This document shows, piece after piece, positions 1 to 8,781 of a DNA stretch of 64,000 bases (position 1 is the first letter of the stretch; each line of letters opens with the position of its first letter). This stretch comes from Parathalassolituus penaei (GTDB lineage: Bacteria > Pseudomonadota > Gammaproteobacteria > Pseudomonadales > Oceanobacteraceae). The notes below the pieces were generated by a model. That model had not been told where the DNA came from. It worked only from the letters and a program-made list of their open reading frames with translations, and made no database searches. The stretch is taken from assembly GCF_026626885.1 (NCBI RefSeq), contig NZ_JAPNOA010000019.1, forward strand, positions 62,001 through 126,000, read 5' to 3'. The translations under genes were made by a program, and so were the position numbers.

Positions 1-261
1 CCAGCCTACGGTCAGGCTCCGGCTCAGGGTTACAACCCGGCGCCACAACAAGCACCGCAGCAGGTGCCACAACAAGCACCACAACAGGCACCGCAGCAGC
101 CAGCCTACAACCAGGCTCCTGCTCAGGGCGGTTACAACCAAGGTTACCAGCAAGCGCCACAGCGTCCGGCTGCACCTGCTCCTTCTTACCAGCAGGCACC
201 ACAACCGGCGCAACAGCCAAGCAACAACTTCGACGATTTCGACGACGACATCCCGTTCTGA
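1..261 (+). CDS. ssb: single-stranded DNA-binding protein SSB, C-terminal part
   Basis: The open frame enters from the left edge, so the OB-fold is outside the window. What remains is about 86 residues of low-complexity linker, rich in Pro, Gln and Ala with PQQA-type repeats encoded by near-identical 9-12 bp units. It ends in the acidic tip FDDDIPF. That tip is the conserved SSB C-terminal peptide that binds partners such as RecQ, PriA and ExoI in replication and repair. The linker is long for an SSB, and its repeats make it prone to length variation. The family call rests on the tip and the linker composition; the fold cannot be seen. Confidence 0.9.
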   Translation, partial: PAYGQAPAQGYNPAPQQAPQQVPQQAPQQAPQQPAYNQAPAQGGYNQGYQQAPQRPAAPAPSYQQAPQPAQQPSNNFDDFDDDIPF

Positions 262-290
262 TCGACGTCCCGAGCTCGAAGCAAGACCCG

Positions 291-320
291 AAAAAGCGGC
301 TGATTCCAGCCGCTTTTTTT
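291..320 (+). terminator. rho-independent terminator of ssb
   Basis: The arms aaaaagcggctg and cagccgcttttttt pair around a 4-nt loop and end in a run of T. It lies 30 bp after the ssb stop. Confidence 0.85.
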
Positions 321-470
321 ATGCCCGGTATTGGCTGTTCTGTATTGTATGGCCGGATATTTGGTAGAGATTATCCAGGCCAGACATTGGTCAACGGATC
401 ACACTTGTTGGCAGCCATTCACCGTATGCTGATTGAGTATGCTGAACGATGTCCGCCGTAAGGAGCCCCC

Positions 471-1259
471 ATGCAGGAACCCCGTGAGTTTGCCGATTAT
501 CTGTTGCCGCGCCCAACCCCATCCGGGATTGATATCGACTGTGGTCTGCAGCACTTTGCGATTATTACCTGGGCTGTTCCGGCGCACCGTTTTGATGGCC
601 TGATGCCAGAACGTTTCCAGCTCGATACGGTTATGGTGAACGGAGTTGAATGCGGGCTGATTTCTGCTGTGCCCTTTGTGGATGTGGATTTCACTTCGGC
701 GGTATTCCCGTTCCCGCGTTTTACCATGGGGCAGACCAACTACCGGATTTACATCATCGACCGCCAGAGCGGCGAACGGGCGGTGTGGTTTCTCGGCACC
801 ACCCTGGATTCCTGGACGTTACTGGTGCCACGTTTCCTGTGGCAGCTGCCCTGGCATCCGGGCACGATCCGTTTCGATTGCCAGCAAGACCCGGCCAGCG
901 GTCGTTACCAGCGCTATTACATGCGCACCGACTCAGAATGGGCCAGCGCCGAGGTTGAGCTGTTCCAGACAGGGTCTGAACACTTCAACTTCCCCGGTTT
1001 CCCCGATACCAGCACTGCGCTGCTGTACCTGACGCACCCGCTGGCCGGATTTTATTACCGCCGCGATGGCCAACCGGGTACTTATCGGGTCTGGCACGAC
1101 CGTCTGCAAGTGCAACCGGCCCAACTGCGCAGTGCCCGTTTTGACTTGCTCGACCGCCTCGGGCTGGTTTCCATTAGCGAACAGCAAACGCCTTACAGCG
1201 TACTGATCGAACCGCTGAATCACTTCACGATTTATCTGCCGCCGCAGCGTCTGGACTGA
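471..1259 (+). CDS. DUF2071 (YqjF-like) family protein
   Basis: This is a 262-residue soluble protein of unknown role that resembles DUF2071/YqjF proteins, which belong to the acetoacetate decarboxylase-like superfamily. Supporting features are an early W-x-VP motif, the LDT and VNG segments, the central VPF...PFPRFTMGQTNYRIY block and a later WFLGT-LW-LPWH stretch. The ATG at 471 follows aaggagcc, a good ribosome-binding site. It stands alone between the ssb terminator and ybfF, 125 bp upstream of the latter. No catalytic lysine can be assigned by eye, so decarboxylase activity should not be assumed. Confidence 0.65.
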   Translation: MQEPREFADYLLPRPTPSGIDIDCGLQHFAIITWAVPAHRFDGLMPERFQLDTVMVNGVECGLISAVPFVDVDFTSAVFPFPRFTMGQTNYRIYIIDRQSGERAVWFLGTTLDSWTLLVPRFLWQLPWHPGTIRFDCQQDPASGRYQRYYMRTDSEWASAEVELFQTGSEHFNFPGFPDTSTALLYLTHPLAGFYYRRDGQPGTYRVWHDRLQVQPAQLRSARFDLLDRLGLVSISEQQTPYSVLIEPLNHFTIYLPPQRLD

Positions 1260-1384
1260 CGCCCACCCTGTTCCTGATCGGCCAGTCTTGCGATACTGCG
1301 CGCCGGCGGCGAATGACGCCCCGCCGCATGTATCACACTCTGCCGGATCAGCATCGGGCAGATTAGCCTCTGACAGGAGCCTGT

Positions 1385-2164
1385 ATGTCCGCACTGAAAC
1401 TCAACTACCAAGTCCAGGGTGAAGGCCAACCCTTGCTGATTCTGCACGGCCTGTTTGGCATGTTGCAGAACTGGGGAGCCCAGACCAAGGCACTGGCAGA
1501 CCAGTTTCAGGTGATTACCGTTGATATGCGTAACCACGGCCGCTCCCCACACAGCGCCGAGATCAGTTATCCACTGATGGCCGCCGACCTGCGACTGCTG
1601 ATTAACGATCTGGGTTATGACAAGGTCGACCTGCTTGGTCATTCGATGGGTGGCAAGGCCGCCATGCAACTGGCCTGTGAAGCCAACAGCCCGATTGCTC
1701 GCCTGATCGTTGCCGACATTGCCCCCGTGAGTTATCCAAACCACCACAGCGGCGTGTTTGCTGGTCTGAAATCGGTGGATACCCAGACGCTGAAGTCGCG
1801 TCAGGAAGCCGACCGGATTCTGGCCGAACACATCCCCGAGGCATCGGTGCGAGCATTTCTGCTCACCAACCTGTTCCGCGATGGTGAGCATTTTGGCTGG
1901 CGTATGAATCTGGCCGCACTCGACCAGCAATACACGGAAATCAGCCGCGCCCCACAACTGCAACAGCCGTTCGAAGGCCCGACCCTGTTTATCAAGGGCG
2001 GCAACAGTGACTACATTGTGGCGGACTATCAGCAGGAAATTCTGCGTTGGTTCCCGAAGGCCACCTACAAGATCATCGCTGAAACCGGCCACTGGCCACA
2101 TGCCGAAAAAGCCGAGCTGTTCACCAGTGTGGTTCGGCGGTTTCTGAGCGATAAGACGGAATAA
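1385..2164 (+). CDS. ybfF: YbfF-type alpha/beta hydrolase (esterase)
   Basis: A 259-residue alpha/beta hydrolase. The oxyanion region LHGLFG is near residue 20, the nucleophile elbow GHSMGG near residue 84, and the catalytic histidine sits in ETGHWPHAEK near the C-terminus. The VDMRNHGRSPH and GGNSDYI segments are characteristic of E. coli YbfF, which hydrolyses short acyl esters including acyl-CoA-type substrates. Length matches the family (about 255). The ATG at 1385 follows acaggagcctgt. It is the last rightward gene before the convergent moeA and is followed by an 18-bp tandem repeat and a terminator. Confidence 0.88.
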   Translation: MSALKLNYQVQGEGQPLLILHGLFGMLQNWGAQTKALADQFQVITVDMRNHGRSPHSAEISYPLMAADLRLLINDLGYDKVDLLGHSMGGKAAMQLACEANSPIARLIVADIAPVSYPNHHSGVFAGLKSVDTQTLKSRQEADRILAEHIPEASVRAFLLTNLFRDGEHFGWRMNLAALDQQYTEISRAPQLQQPFEGPTLFIKGGNSDYIVADYQQEILRWFPKATYKIIAETGHWPHAEKAELFTSVVRRFLSDKTE

Positions 2165-2214
2165 CCCTCGCTCGAACCATAACCCTCGCTCGAAGCATCA
2201 CCCTCGTTCGAGTC
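2161..2214. repeat. three 18-bp tandem repeats after ybfF
   Basis: Three head-to-tail copies of a unit close to ataaccctcgctcgaagc start inside the ybfF stop codon. Copies 1 and 2 differ at one base and copy 3 is more diverged. It is non-coding and one of several such arrays in this window placed at stop codons. Confidence 0.8.
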
Positions 2215-2222
2215 TCGGGCTC

Positions 2223-2262
2223 AAAAACACCAACGCCCGCAAAAGCGGGCGTTGGTGTTTTT
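2223..2262. terminator. bidirectional terminator between ybfF and moeA
   Basis: A long perfect stem (aaaacaccaacgcccgc pairing with gcgggcgttggtgtttt) has A-tracts on one side and T-tracts on the other. It can serve both converging genes. Confidence 0.85.
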
Positions 2263-2284
2263 ATTTCGGATCAAGTCAGCCGTA

Positions 2285-3523
2285 TCAGGTCAGCAGGCCA
2301 TCAAACAGCACCACCTTCACGTATTCACCGGCATCCACACCCGGACTGTCAGCCGCCAACACAATATAGGCATCGGACTGGCTCATGGTGGTGAGCAGCG
2401 ATGAGCCCTGACGTGGCAAGGCGCGGGCACGGAACACACCCTCGTCGTCTTTCCAGACGATGGCACGCTGGAAGTCCATACGCCCCGGACGCTTGCGGAT
2501 TTTTTCATCCACCATAGCATCCAGTTTCAGCAATGGTTTGACTTCCTCACCGGCCAGACGACGCAGCATTGGCACCACCAGCTGGTGGAAGGTCACCATG
2601 GCTGATACCGGGTTACCCGGCAAACCGGCGTAGAAGCTGGTCGGCAGGCGGCCAAACGCAAACGGTTTGCCAGGCTTGATGGCCAGTTTCCAGAGTTCAA
2701 CTGAACCCAGCTCCGCCAGAATCTGGCGACTGAGATCTGCTTCGCCCACCGATACACCACCAGAGCTGATCACCAGATCGGCCTGAGTGTCGGCGTTCAG
2801 GAAAGCCTGACGGAGGGCATCGATATCATCATTGATGATGCCGAAGTCGATCACTTCACAGCCCATGCGGCGCAGCAAGGACGCCAGCACAAAGCTGTTG
2901 GATTCATAAATCTGGCCAGGCTGCAGCGGCACACCCGGACGCACCAGTTCGTTACCGGTCGCCATCAGCGCCACCCGGATACGGCGCACAACGTTAACAC
3001 TGCCAACACCGATACTGGCCAACAGGCCAAGGTCAGCAGCACGCAGACGACGTCCGGCCTGCAACACCTGTTGGCCAGGCTCAATTTCTTCACCGGCCTT
3101 GCGAATGTTGGAACCCGGCTTGATCGCTGCCCGCACCCGGATGGTGCCATCGTTACTGACTTCGGCATCTTCCTGCATGATGACGGTATCCGCGCCCGGC
3201 GGAATCATGGCTCCCGTCATGATTCGGGCACAGGTGCCCGGCTCCAGCGGTTGCCCCATCGGGTCACCGGCCATCACACGCTGTGTTACCTCAAGACGGT
3301 CATATTCCGTCAGGTCCTCGATGCGCACTGCATAACCATCCATGGCCGAGTTGTCGGCCGGTGGCACCGACATGGTACTGAGAACATCGGCCGACAACAC
3401 ACGGCCATCCGCCGCGGCAATGTCGAGCAGTTCGGATTCGGTTAATGGCAGGATTTGGCCGATGATGGTCTGTAACGCATCATCAAGCGTACGCATACCA
3501 GGCGTGGTATCACAGCTGGCCAT
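2285..3523 (-). CDS. moeA: molybdopterin molybdenumtransferase MoeA
   Basis: MoeA inserts molybdate into adenylated molybdopterin, the last step of molybdenum cofactor synthesis, in the cytoplasm. The 412-residue length equals the family norm. Visible hallmarks are the SAMDGYA-type segment (NSAMDGYAVR) near residue 60, the RIMTGAM/PPGAD block near 105-115, the ATGNEL and SGGVSVGE motifs of the MoCF-binding domain in the centre, and GLPGNPVSA near residue 300. It is followed 2 bp upstream on the same strand by the FAH-family gene, so the two may be co-transcribed although their functions are unrelated. Other moa/mob genes are not in this window. Confidence 0.95.
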   Translation of the reverse strand: MASCDTTPGMRTLDDALQTIIGQILPLTESELLDIAAADGRVLSADVLSTMSVPPADNSAMDGYAVRIEDLTEYDRLEVTQRVMAGDPMGQPLEPGTCARIMTGAMIPPGADTVIMQEDAEVSNDGTIRVRAAIKPGSNIRKAGEEIEPGQQVLQAGRRLRAADLGLLASIGVGSVNVVRRIRVALMATGNELVRPGVPLQPGQIYESNSFVLASLLRRMGCEVIDFGIINDDIDALRQAFLNADTQADLVISSGGVSVGEADLSRQILAELGSVELWKLAIKPGKPFAFGRLPTSFYAGLPGNPVSAMVTFHQLVVPMLRRLAGEEVKPLLKLDAMVDEKIRKRPGRMDFQRAIVWKDDEGVFRARALPRQGSSLLTTMSQSDAYIVLAADSPGVDAGEYVKVVLFDGLLT

Positions 3524-3525
3524 GG

Positions 3526-4188
3526 TCAGGCTCCTTGAACGGTCGCTGGGATCACCAGCCAGTCAGCCAAACGCGCTTCCAGGCGATCACCTGGCAGCAG
3601 CGGACCAACTCCGGCTGGAGTTCCGGTAAGAATGACATCCCCTGGTTGCAGGGCGAAGGTCTGGCTGATTTCGGCAATCAGAGCCAGGATCGGGAACAGC
3701 ATTACCGAGCTGTTACCCTGTTGTTGTATGGCCCCGTTACGCACCAGGCTGAGATCGAGGTCTTGCCAGTTGCTAACGCGGGCAGCATCCACAAACGTCG
3801 ACAACGGCGCAGCACCATCAAAGGCCTTGGCACGTTCCCACGGCTGGCCCTTGGCCTTGAGTTTGTCCTGCACATCCCGCAAGGTCAGGTCGATACCCAG
3901 ACCAACACCAGCGATGGCTTCCGCCGCCTGTTGCTGATCAGCACGGCTCAGCGGCTGGCCAATCAGAATGGCGATTTCCAGCTCGTGATGTACGGAGCCC
4001 TGATCAGTCGGAATGCTGAACGCAGGCGACATCGGCACGGCAGCAGAGGCTGGTTTGATGAAGAGAATGGCCTGATCCGGGATAGGATTGTTCAATTCCA
4101 GAGCATGCGCGGCGTAGTTACGACCAACACAAACAATCTTGCCAACGGCATGGGCAAATGGCTGCCCGTTCAGCTGTGGAATAAACAT
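3526..4188 (-). CDS. FAH-family hydrolase (YcgM-like acylpyruvase/oxaloacetate tautomerase type)
   Basis: A 220-residue fumarylacetoacetate hydrolase-fold enzyme. It has VGRNYAAHALE near the N-terminus, LFIKP, the metal-binding VHHELEIA, the DLTLRDVQ segment and a late LTGTPAGVGPL. This closely follows E. coli YcgM (219 aa), whose relatives cleave acylpyruvates or handle oxaloacetate using a divalent metal. I chose the ATG at 4188 because cggagttccgcc precedes it and the length then matches the family; the frame stays open 24 codons further upstream. It overlaps nothing and ends 2 bp before moeA. Confidence 0.85.
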   Translation of the reverse strand: MFIPQLNGQPFAHAVGKIVCVGRNYAAHALELNNPIPDQAILFIKPASAAVPMSPAFSIPTDQGSVHHELEIAILIGQPLSRADQQQAAEAIAGVGLGIDLTLRDVQDKLKAKGQPWERAKAFDGAAPLSTFVDAARVSNWQDLDLSLVRNGAIQQQGNSSVMLFPILALIAEISQTFALQPGDVILTGTPAGVGPLLPGDRLEARLADWLVIPATVQGA

Positions 4189-4414
4189 GGCGGAACTCCG
4201 ACAAAGGGTTAAGGATGCTACTATAACAGCCCTTTTGGGCATTAGAGCACACTGCAGCATAACAAACCGTTACACAAGCTCTGCCATTAAAGCGACTCGA
4301 ATATTCTCTCTGGCACCACTTCTGGTCGGTCCGCCCCAGCTGCCGCCATGCCAGTCAGGGCATTATGCCCCACTGACAGAAACGCAGCCCGACGGATAAG
4401 AATAGCGTCAGGAT

Positions 4415-4777
4415 TCAGTACTTGTCCGAACGAATCAGTTCAGCCAACTCCCGATGGATAGACACTGAATCCGGCAGATTCAGCTCAAGAACCCGTCGCA
4501 AGACGGTAAGGCTCTCCAGATCCATGGAGTCACAGGCACAGCCGACAACATCGTCATCAATATGTGCCACCGAGCAGTCCATCAGGATGGACTCACGCTC
4601 GGTAATGACAATTGTGATGCGGATATGCTGCTCAAGCGCCCAGTCAACTTCGGGAGGGCGCACCAGCAGAACACCACGTGCGCTGATATCCAGACACTGG
4701 GCGTCCATCTGATAGCCACGGGTTTCGATCCGCGCCCGGCGCAAGAAGGGTACTCGGGTAAACCGGCGTTGATTCAT
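4415..4777 (-). CDS. PilZ-domain protein, likely c-di-GMP binding
   Basis: A 120-residue single PilZ domain. It begins NQRRFTRVPF, giving the RxxxR c-di-GMP-binding motif in the first ten residues, and carries DISARG near residue 31 as the (D/N)xSxxG motif. Both signatures are intact, so binding is likely. Such stand-alone PilZ proteins act as effectors of cyclic di-GMP in motility, adhesion or polysaccharide control. Two GGDEF proteins are encoded in this window. The gene stands alone; its upstream side carries the MITE-like element. Confidence 0.88.
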   Translation of the reverse strand: MNQRRFTRVPFLRRARIETRGYQMDAQCLDISARGVLLVRPPEVDWALEQHIRITIVITERESILMDCSVAHIDDDVVGCACDSMDLESLTVLRRVLELNLPDSVSIHRELAELIRSDKY

Positions 4778-4854
4778 GTTGTATTCCTGTACTGTTATTA
4801 CAGGTTTAGCTGATTCGCCGGGATTCGCAAATCCAGGCTGTGCTCCCTGTTCAT

Positions 4855-5140
4855 CTAGGGACCCTCTGAATAACTCGGTGCCCGCTCTGGCTTATCGGGA
4901 TGGTGATGAATCACGAAGCCGGTTTGATGGCATAGCGGGCTACGTCAAAAACCGGCGACACAGAGTCATCACCATCCCGAAAGCCCCGAAGGGCGCGGGC
5001 TGCAGCGCATTTTAGCGGTGTTGACGAACTAGAAAAGGACCCGGCCAGGTTGGTTCGTCATTTCGCTGCGTTCGTCGCCTTGCTCACACACGCTGCAGCA
5101 CTCGCGCAGAGCTGTGCAGAGTTATTCAGAGTGTCCCTAG
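4855..5140. mobile_element. MITE-like element with 22-bp terminal inverted repeats
   Basis: The ends at 4855-4876 and 5119-5140 are 22-bp inverted repeats beginning ctagggac and differing at one position. The 286-bp interior has no credible gene. It contains nested perfect inverted repeats: a 15-bp pair at 4895-4909 and 4966-4980, enclosing an 8-bp pair at 4918-4925 and 4949-4956. It also has shorter pairs such as tgacgaac/gttcgtca and ctgcagcg/cgctgcag. The outer CTAG could be a target site, as in some IS5-group elements, but no longer target duplication is visible. It fills the gap between the PilZ gene and puuC and stops 12 bp from the puuC stop. I saw no second copy here. Confidence 0.75.
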
Positions 5141-5152
5141 CTCCTGTAAGGC

Positions 5153-6646
5153 TCAGTATTCTATCCAGGTGGTTTTTAACTCACTGTAGTCGTTCATGGC
5201 ATGCATCGACTTGTCTCGACCATTACCGGACTGGCGGAAGCCGCCAAATGGCACGGTAATATCGCCGCCGAAGTAGTTGTTAACTCCCATGGTGCCGGTG
5301 CGCACTCCTCCGGCAACCCGCAAAGCAGTATTGATGTCACGACTCCACACCGCTCCGGCCAGTCCATAACTGGAATCATTGGCAATCCGTACGGCTTCTT
5401 CAGCAGTGGCAAACGGGATCGCTACCATCACCGGCCCGAAGATTTCCTCACGGGCGATGCTCATCTGATTGTGAACATCCCGTACCAACGTAGGTGGGTA
5501 AAAATGGCCAGCCATCGCCGCTGGCTGAATTGGCTCACCACCACACAGCACCTTGCCACCTTCAGAACGACCGGTTTCGACCCAGGCGTGAATGCGCTGT
5601 TGCTGCGCCGCATCAATTACCGCGCCCATCCGGGTGGCAGGGTTAAGCGGATCACCCGGTTGCCAGTCAGAAGCCTTGCGTACCACGGCCTCGACAAATT
5701 CATCGTAAATGGATTCCTGTACCAATAAGCGCGAACCAGCCGTACAGGTCTGGCCACTGTTGTACCAGCCAGCAATCGCGGCCCAGGTAATGGCCTGCTC
5801 GCGATCGGCATCCGCAAACACTATATTGGCGCTTTTGCCACCGAGTTCTAGGAAGGTGCGCTTGAGGTTACTTTGACCAGCGTATTGCATCAGCAACTTG
5901 CCAACTGCGGTGGAGCCGGTGAAGGTCTGGCCACTGATGCCCGGATGCAGGCACAGATGTTTCCCCAGAGTCGGGCCGTCGCCCGGCACCACGTTGAGCA
6001 CACCATCCGGCAAACCGGCTTCGGTGGCCAGTTCGGCGATCCGTAGCGCGGTTAACGGGGTTTTTGGATCGGGTTTCAGCACCACCGAATTTCCCATCGC
6101 CAATGAAGGGGCCAGCTTCCAGGCCGTGGTTGAGAGCGGAAAATTCCACGGCACAATCGCCAGCACCACGCCCAGTGGCAACCGCTGGATCAGTGCCAGG
6201 GTGCCTGGCGCGGTCGGGGCGATTTCGCCATAAACCTTGTCGATGGCCTCGGCCGTCCAGCGAATGGTGTTAATAGCCGATGGCACATCAATATCGACAC
6301 AATCACTGATCGGCTTGCCAACATCGAGACTTTCGAGCAAGGCCAGTTCGTGGTGATGCTGTTCGATCAGCTCGGCCCAGCGCACCAGAATCCGTTTGCG
6401 GTCACGTGGTGCCATATTGGCCCAGGTGCCACGCTCGAATACCTCATGGGCATTGGCGACCGCCACATCACCGTCTTCGGCCTGACATTCTGCTATGTCA
6501 GCCAACACCGCGCCGGTCGCCGGATTGATACAGGGCCGGGTTGTTCCGGACAGCGCACTCACCGGGCGGCCGTTAATCCAGGCCTGGGTCGGCACAGCCA
6601 GCTCACGGGCACGAGCGCCCCAATCCTGATGCGTTATAACAGACAT
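5153..6646 (-). CDS. puuC: gamma-glutamyl-gamma-aminobutyraldehyde dehydrogenase PuuC-type
   Basis: A 497-residue NAD(P)-dependent aldehyde dehydrogenase. The catalytic cysteine is about residue 301 in SGQTCTAGSR, the general base Glu267 is in FLELGGKS, and the PWNFPL and FTGST nucleotide-binding motifs are present. Alignment by eye follows E. coli PuuC throughout (length 495, with AEAIDKVYGEIAP and VPFGGFRQSGNGRDKS), so the likely role is oxidation of gamma-glutamyl-gamma-aminobutyraldehyde in putrescine breakdown. The ATG at 6646 has gaggag upstream. The partner puuB lies 24 kb away at 30.7 kb rather than in one operon. A short ORF of unknown nature overlaps the start. Confidence 0.85.
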   Translation of the reverse strand: MSVITHQDWGARARELAVPTQAWINGRPVSALSGTTRPCINPATGAVLADIAECQAEDGDVAVANAHEVFERGTWANMAPRDRKRILVRWAELIEQHHHELALLESLDVGKPISDCVDIDVPSAINTIRWTAEAIDKVYGEIAPTAPGTLALIQRLPLGVVLAIVPWNFPLSTTAWKLAPSLAMGNSVVLKPDPKTPLTALRIAELATEAGLPDGVLNVVPGDGPTLGKHLCLHPGISGQTFTGSTAVGKLLMQYAGQSNLKRTFLELGGKSANIVFADADREQAITWAAIAGWYNSGQTCTAGSRLLVQESIYDEFVEAVVRKASDWQPGDPLNPATRMGAVIDAAQQQRIHAWVETGRSEGGKVLCGGEPIQPAAMAGHFYPPTLVRDVHNQMSIAREEIFGPVMVAIPFATAEEAVRIANDSSYGLAGAVWSRDINTALRVAGGVRTGTMGVNNYFGGDITVPFGGFRQSGNGRDKSMHAMNDYSELKTTWIEY

Positions 6647-6840
6647 GGCTTACTCCTCGCGGCCAGCAATAGCCGAATAATCCTTGCACAAGAACGTCCC
6701 GCCAGCGGCAATACGGACAGGCCAACCAATGCCGTTGGCAACCGGGATCGACAGGAAAACGCCTGCCCGGTGGAGAGTGGACCATCGCACCATCGAAGCG
6801 GCACGTTACGGTCAATAAGGGTGTAAACCGGAGTGGTCAT
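6634..6840 (-). CDS. small ORF of unknown nature upstream of puuC
   Basis: A 68-codon frame beginning MTTPVYTLIDRNVPLRW starts at an ATG preceded by a perfect aggagg site with 5-nt spacing, and overlaps puuC by 13 bp. The first 30 codons look protein-like. Beyond that, a different frame reads plausibly (ending DYSAIAGREE) and stops just before the puuC ATG, so a frameshift is possible. I recognise no family. It could be a leader, a small protein, or the remnant of a longer gene. The case rests on the ribosome-binding site. Confidence 0.35.
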   Translation of the reverse strand: MTTPVYTLIDRNVPLRWCDGPLSTGQAFSCRSRLPTALVGLSVLPLAGRSCARIIRLLLAARSKPCLL

Positions 6841-7098
6841 ATCCGCCTCCTGTTTCCCTGAATCGCAGCTCAGGGCCAGTTGCTCCGATGGCGAACCAAT
6901 CGGGATATGCCTCTGTTATAGCAGGATGTTTTGGCATTTGACCACCGCCGCCCGCCAACCAGCCACTTTGCGATGTTGTTATCAATGTTCACTTTTGCTG
7001 CTTTTTTGAACATCTGTCAAAGCCGTGAGCCCGCCTGCATTGAGTGGCAGCGGCACAGTCGGGATGATGGCTTTTTTATCCTGCTTGCGGAGACACGC

Positions 7099-8166
7099 AT
7101 GACCATCGCCCAACCAGCCATCGCTGCCCACACTGACGCCAACCTGCGCCACGACTGGACGCTGGACGAAGTTCAGGCGCTGTTCAGCAAGCCGTTCAAC
7201 GATCTGCTGTTCCAGGCCCAGACCCTGCACCGCCAGTACTTTGATCCAAACGCCGTGCAAGTCAGCACCCTGCTGTCGATCAAGACCGGTGCCTGCCCGG
7301 AAGACTGCAAATACTGCCCACAAAGTGCGCGTTACGACACCGGCCTCGAAAAAGAGCGCCTTATGGAAGTCGAAGCCGTACTAGAAAAAGCCAAGGCCGC
7401 CAAAGCCGCTGGCTCCGACCGTTTCTGTATGGGGGCCGCCTGGCGTTCACCGCACGAACGCGACATGCCATACGTACTGGCCATGGTCAAAGGCGTAAAA
7501 GAACTCGGTCTGGAAACCTGTATGACCCTGGGGATGCTGGATGAAGGTAAAGCCCAGCGTCTGGCCGAAGCCGGTCTGGACTACTACAACCACAACCTCG
7601 ATACCTCACCAGAGTTCTACGGTGAGATCATCAGCACCCGTACTTACGAAGACCGTCTGGGTACCCTCGACAACGTCCGTAAAGCCGGTATGAAGGTGTG
7701 CTCCGGTGGTATTCTGGGCATGGGCGAAAGCAAGCGTGACCGCGCCGGTCTGCTGCGTCAGCTCGCCAACCTGCCACAACATCCGGATTCCGTGCCAATC
7801 AACCAGCTGGTGAAAGTGGCGGGTACTCCGCTGGAAAACGCCGAAGAAGTGGACCCGCTCGACTTCATCCGCACCATCGCAGTGGCCCGTATCCTGATGC
7901 CAAAATCCCACGTGCGTCTGAGTGCCGGTCGTGAACAGATGACCGAAGAAATGCAGGCCATGTGTTTCTTTGCCGGTGCCAACTCGATTTTCTACGGCGA
8001 ATGCCTGCTGACCACCCCAAACCCGGCGGCCAACAAGGACCAGGCGCTGTTCCGCAAACTGGGCATCAACTCCGAACACAAGGTGACCCAGGCGCCAGCC
8101 GAGCTGGAAGCCATTCTGGCCAGCCGTCCGGACGAGTCCGCACAATACTCTCGTGTTGGCGTATAA
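7099..8166 (+). CDS. bioB: biotin synthase BioB
   Basis: BioB is a radical-SAM enzyme that inserts sulfur into dethiobiotin. The 4Fe-4S/SAM motif CPEDCKYC is near residue 70, followed by [25 protein letters not shown] and [10 protein letters not shown], all diagnostic of BioB. I start at the ATG at 7099 (355 aa, behind gcggagacacgc) and not at 6931: upstream residues do not resemble the family, and E. coli BioB has 346 residues. No other bio gene is adjacent. No BirA-type operator was recognised in the 258 bp upstream. Confidence 0.95.
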   Translation: MTIAQPAIAAHTDANLRHDWTLDEVQALFSKPFNDLLFQAQTLHRQYFDPNAVQVSTLLSIKTGACPEDCKYCPQSARYDTGLEKERLMEVEAVLEKAKAAKAAGSDRFCMGAAWRSPHERDMPYVLAMVKGVKELGLETCMTLGMLDEGKAQRLAEAGLDYYNHNLDTSPEFYGEIISTRTYEDRLGTLDNVRKAGMKVCSGGILGMGESKRDRAGLLRQLANLPQHPDSVPINQLVKVAGTPLENAEEVDPLDFIRTIAVARILMPKSHVRLSAGREQMTEEMQAMCFFAGANSIFYGECLLTTPNPAANKDQALFRKLGINSEHKVTQAPAELEAILASRPDESAQYSRVGV

Positions 8167-8781
8167 CCGGCCAGCTCCGGACCGATAGCAACCAACAGAA
8201 AATCGCCCTTCCCGGCCGATGCCGATCAGGCGGCACTCTTCGACATCGGATGGCTGCACGATCCACACGGCTTGTTAATTGGCACAACCGTATGCCCTCT
8301 TGGGGGACCTTGTCCCCCGGCCGGGCGGGTCGGCCGTTGCGGTGAATCCCGGCTCGCCCAGATGGGCATGGTGCAGCCAGCTGCGCTGGGCAACGTCGGT
8401 AATCCATAACGCGGCTATCGCTGAGAGAATGAATCAAACGCGTAGTTTTATGTCCGGCATATTCATGGGTATAAACACAGGACCAGCCCTGATGCGGATC
8501 GGTGTTGGGAGTCCTTGGCTGATATGGCGGCTTTTCTGTTTGTATAATCAGCCGCAGGACGTGCTGCTACCAATCTGCCAGGAATGACTCTCCTGCCTCA
8601 GAAGATCACCACGCAACCACTCTGTGCTAGTCTGAAATAACGGGGCTGATATTGATCAGCGTCGGGAACTGCGAGGCTGGACGTCATAACGGCAGCCAAT
8701 CGGGACGGTAATTATTTTGGACTTTCAGGCCGGATTGCTCCGCAGTAGCATGAATTACGGAAGACTGACCAGGAAACTGCC
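8167..8781. other. 615-bp gap after bioB with a possible gene remnant
   Basis: No intact gene is convincing here. On the minus strand, about 8165-8410, one frame reads protein-like sequence (ALWITDVAQRSWLHHAHLGE, then VWIVQPSDVEECRLIGIG) interrupted by a TAA and lacking a start. It may be a decayed gene running into bioB. A short hairpin (ggggga/tccccc) lies at 8302-8318. The region 8440-8781 shows nothing recognisable apart from presumably containing the promoter of the downstream gene. Confidence 0.3.
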
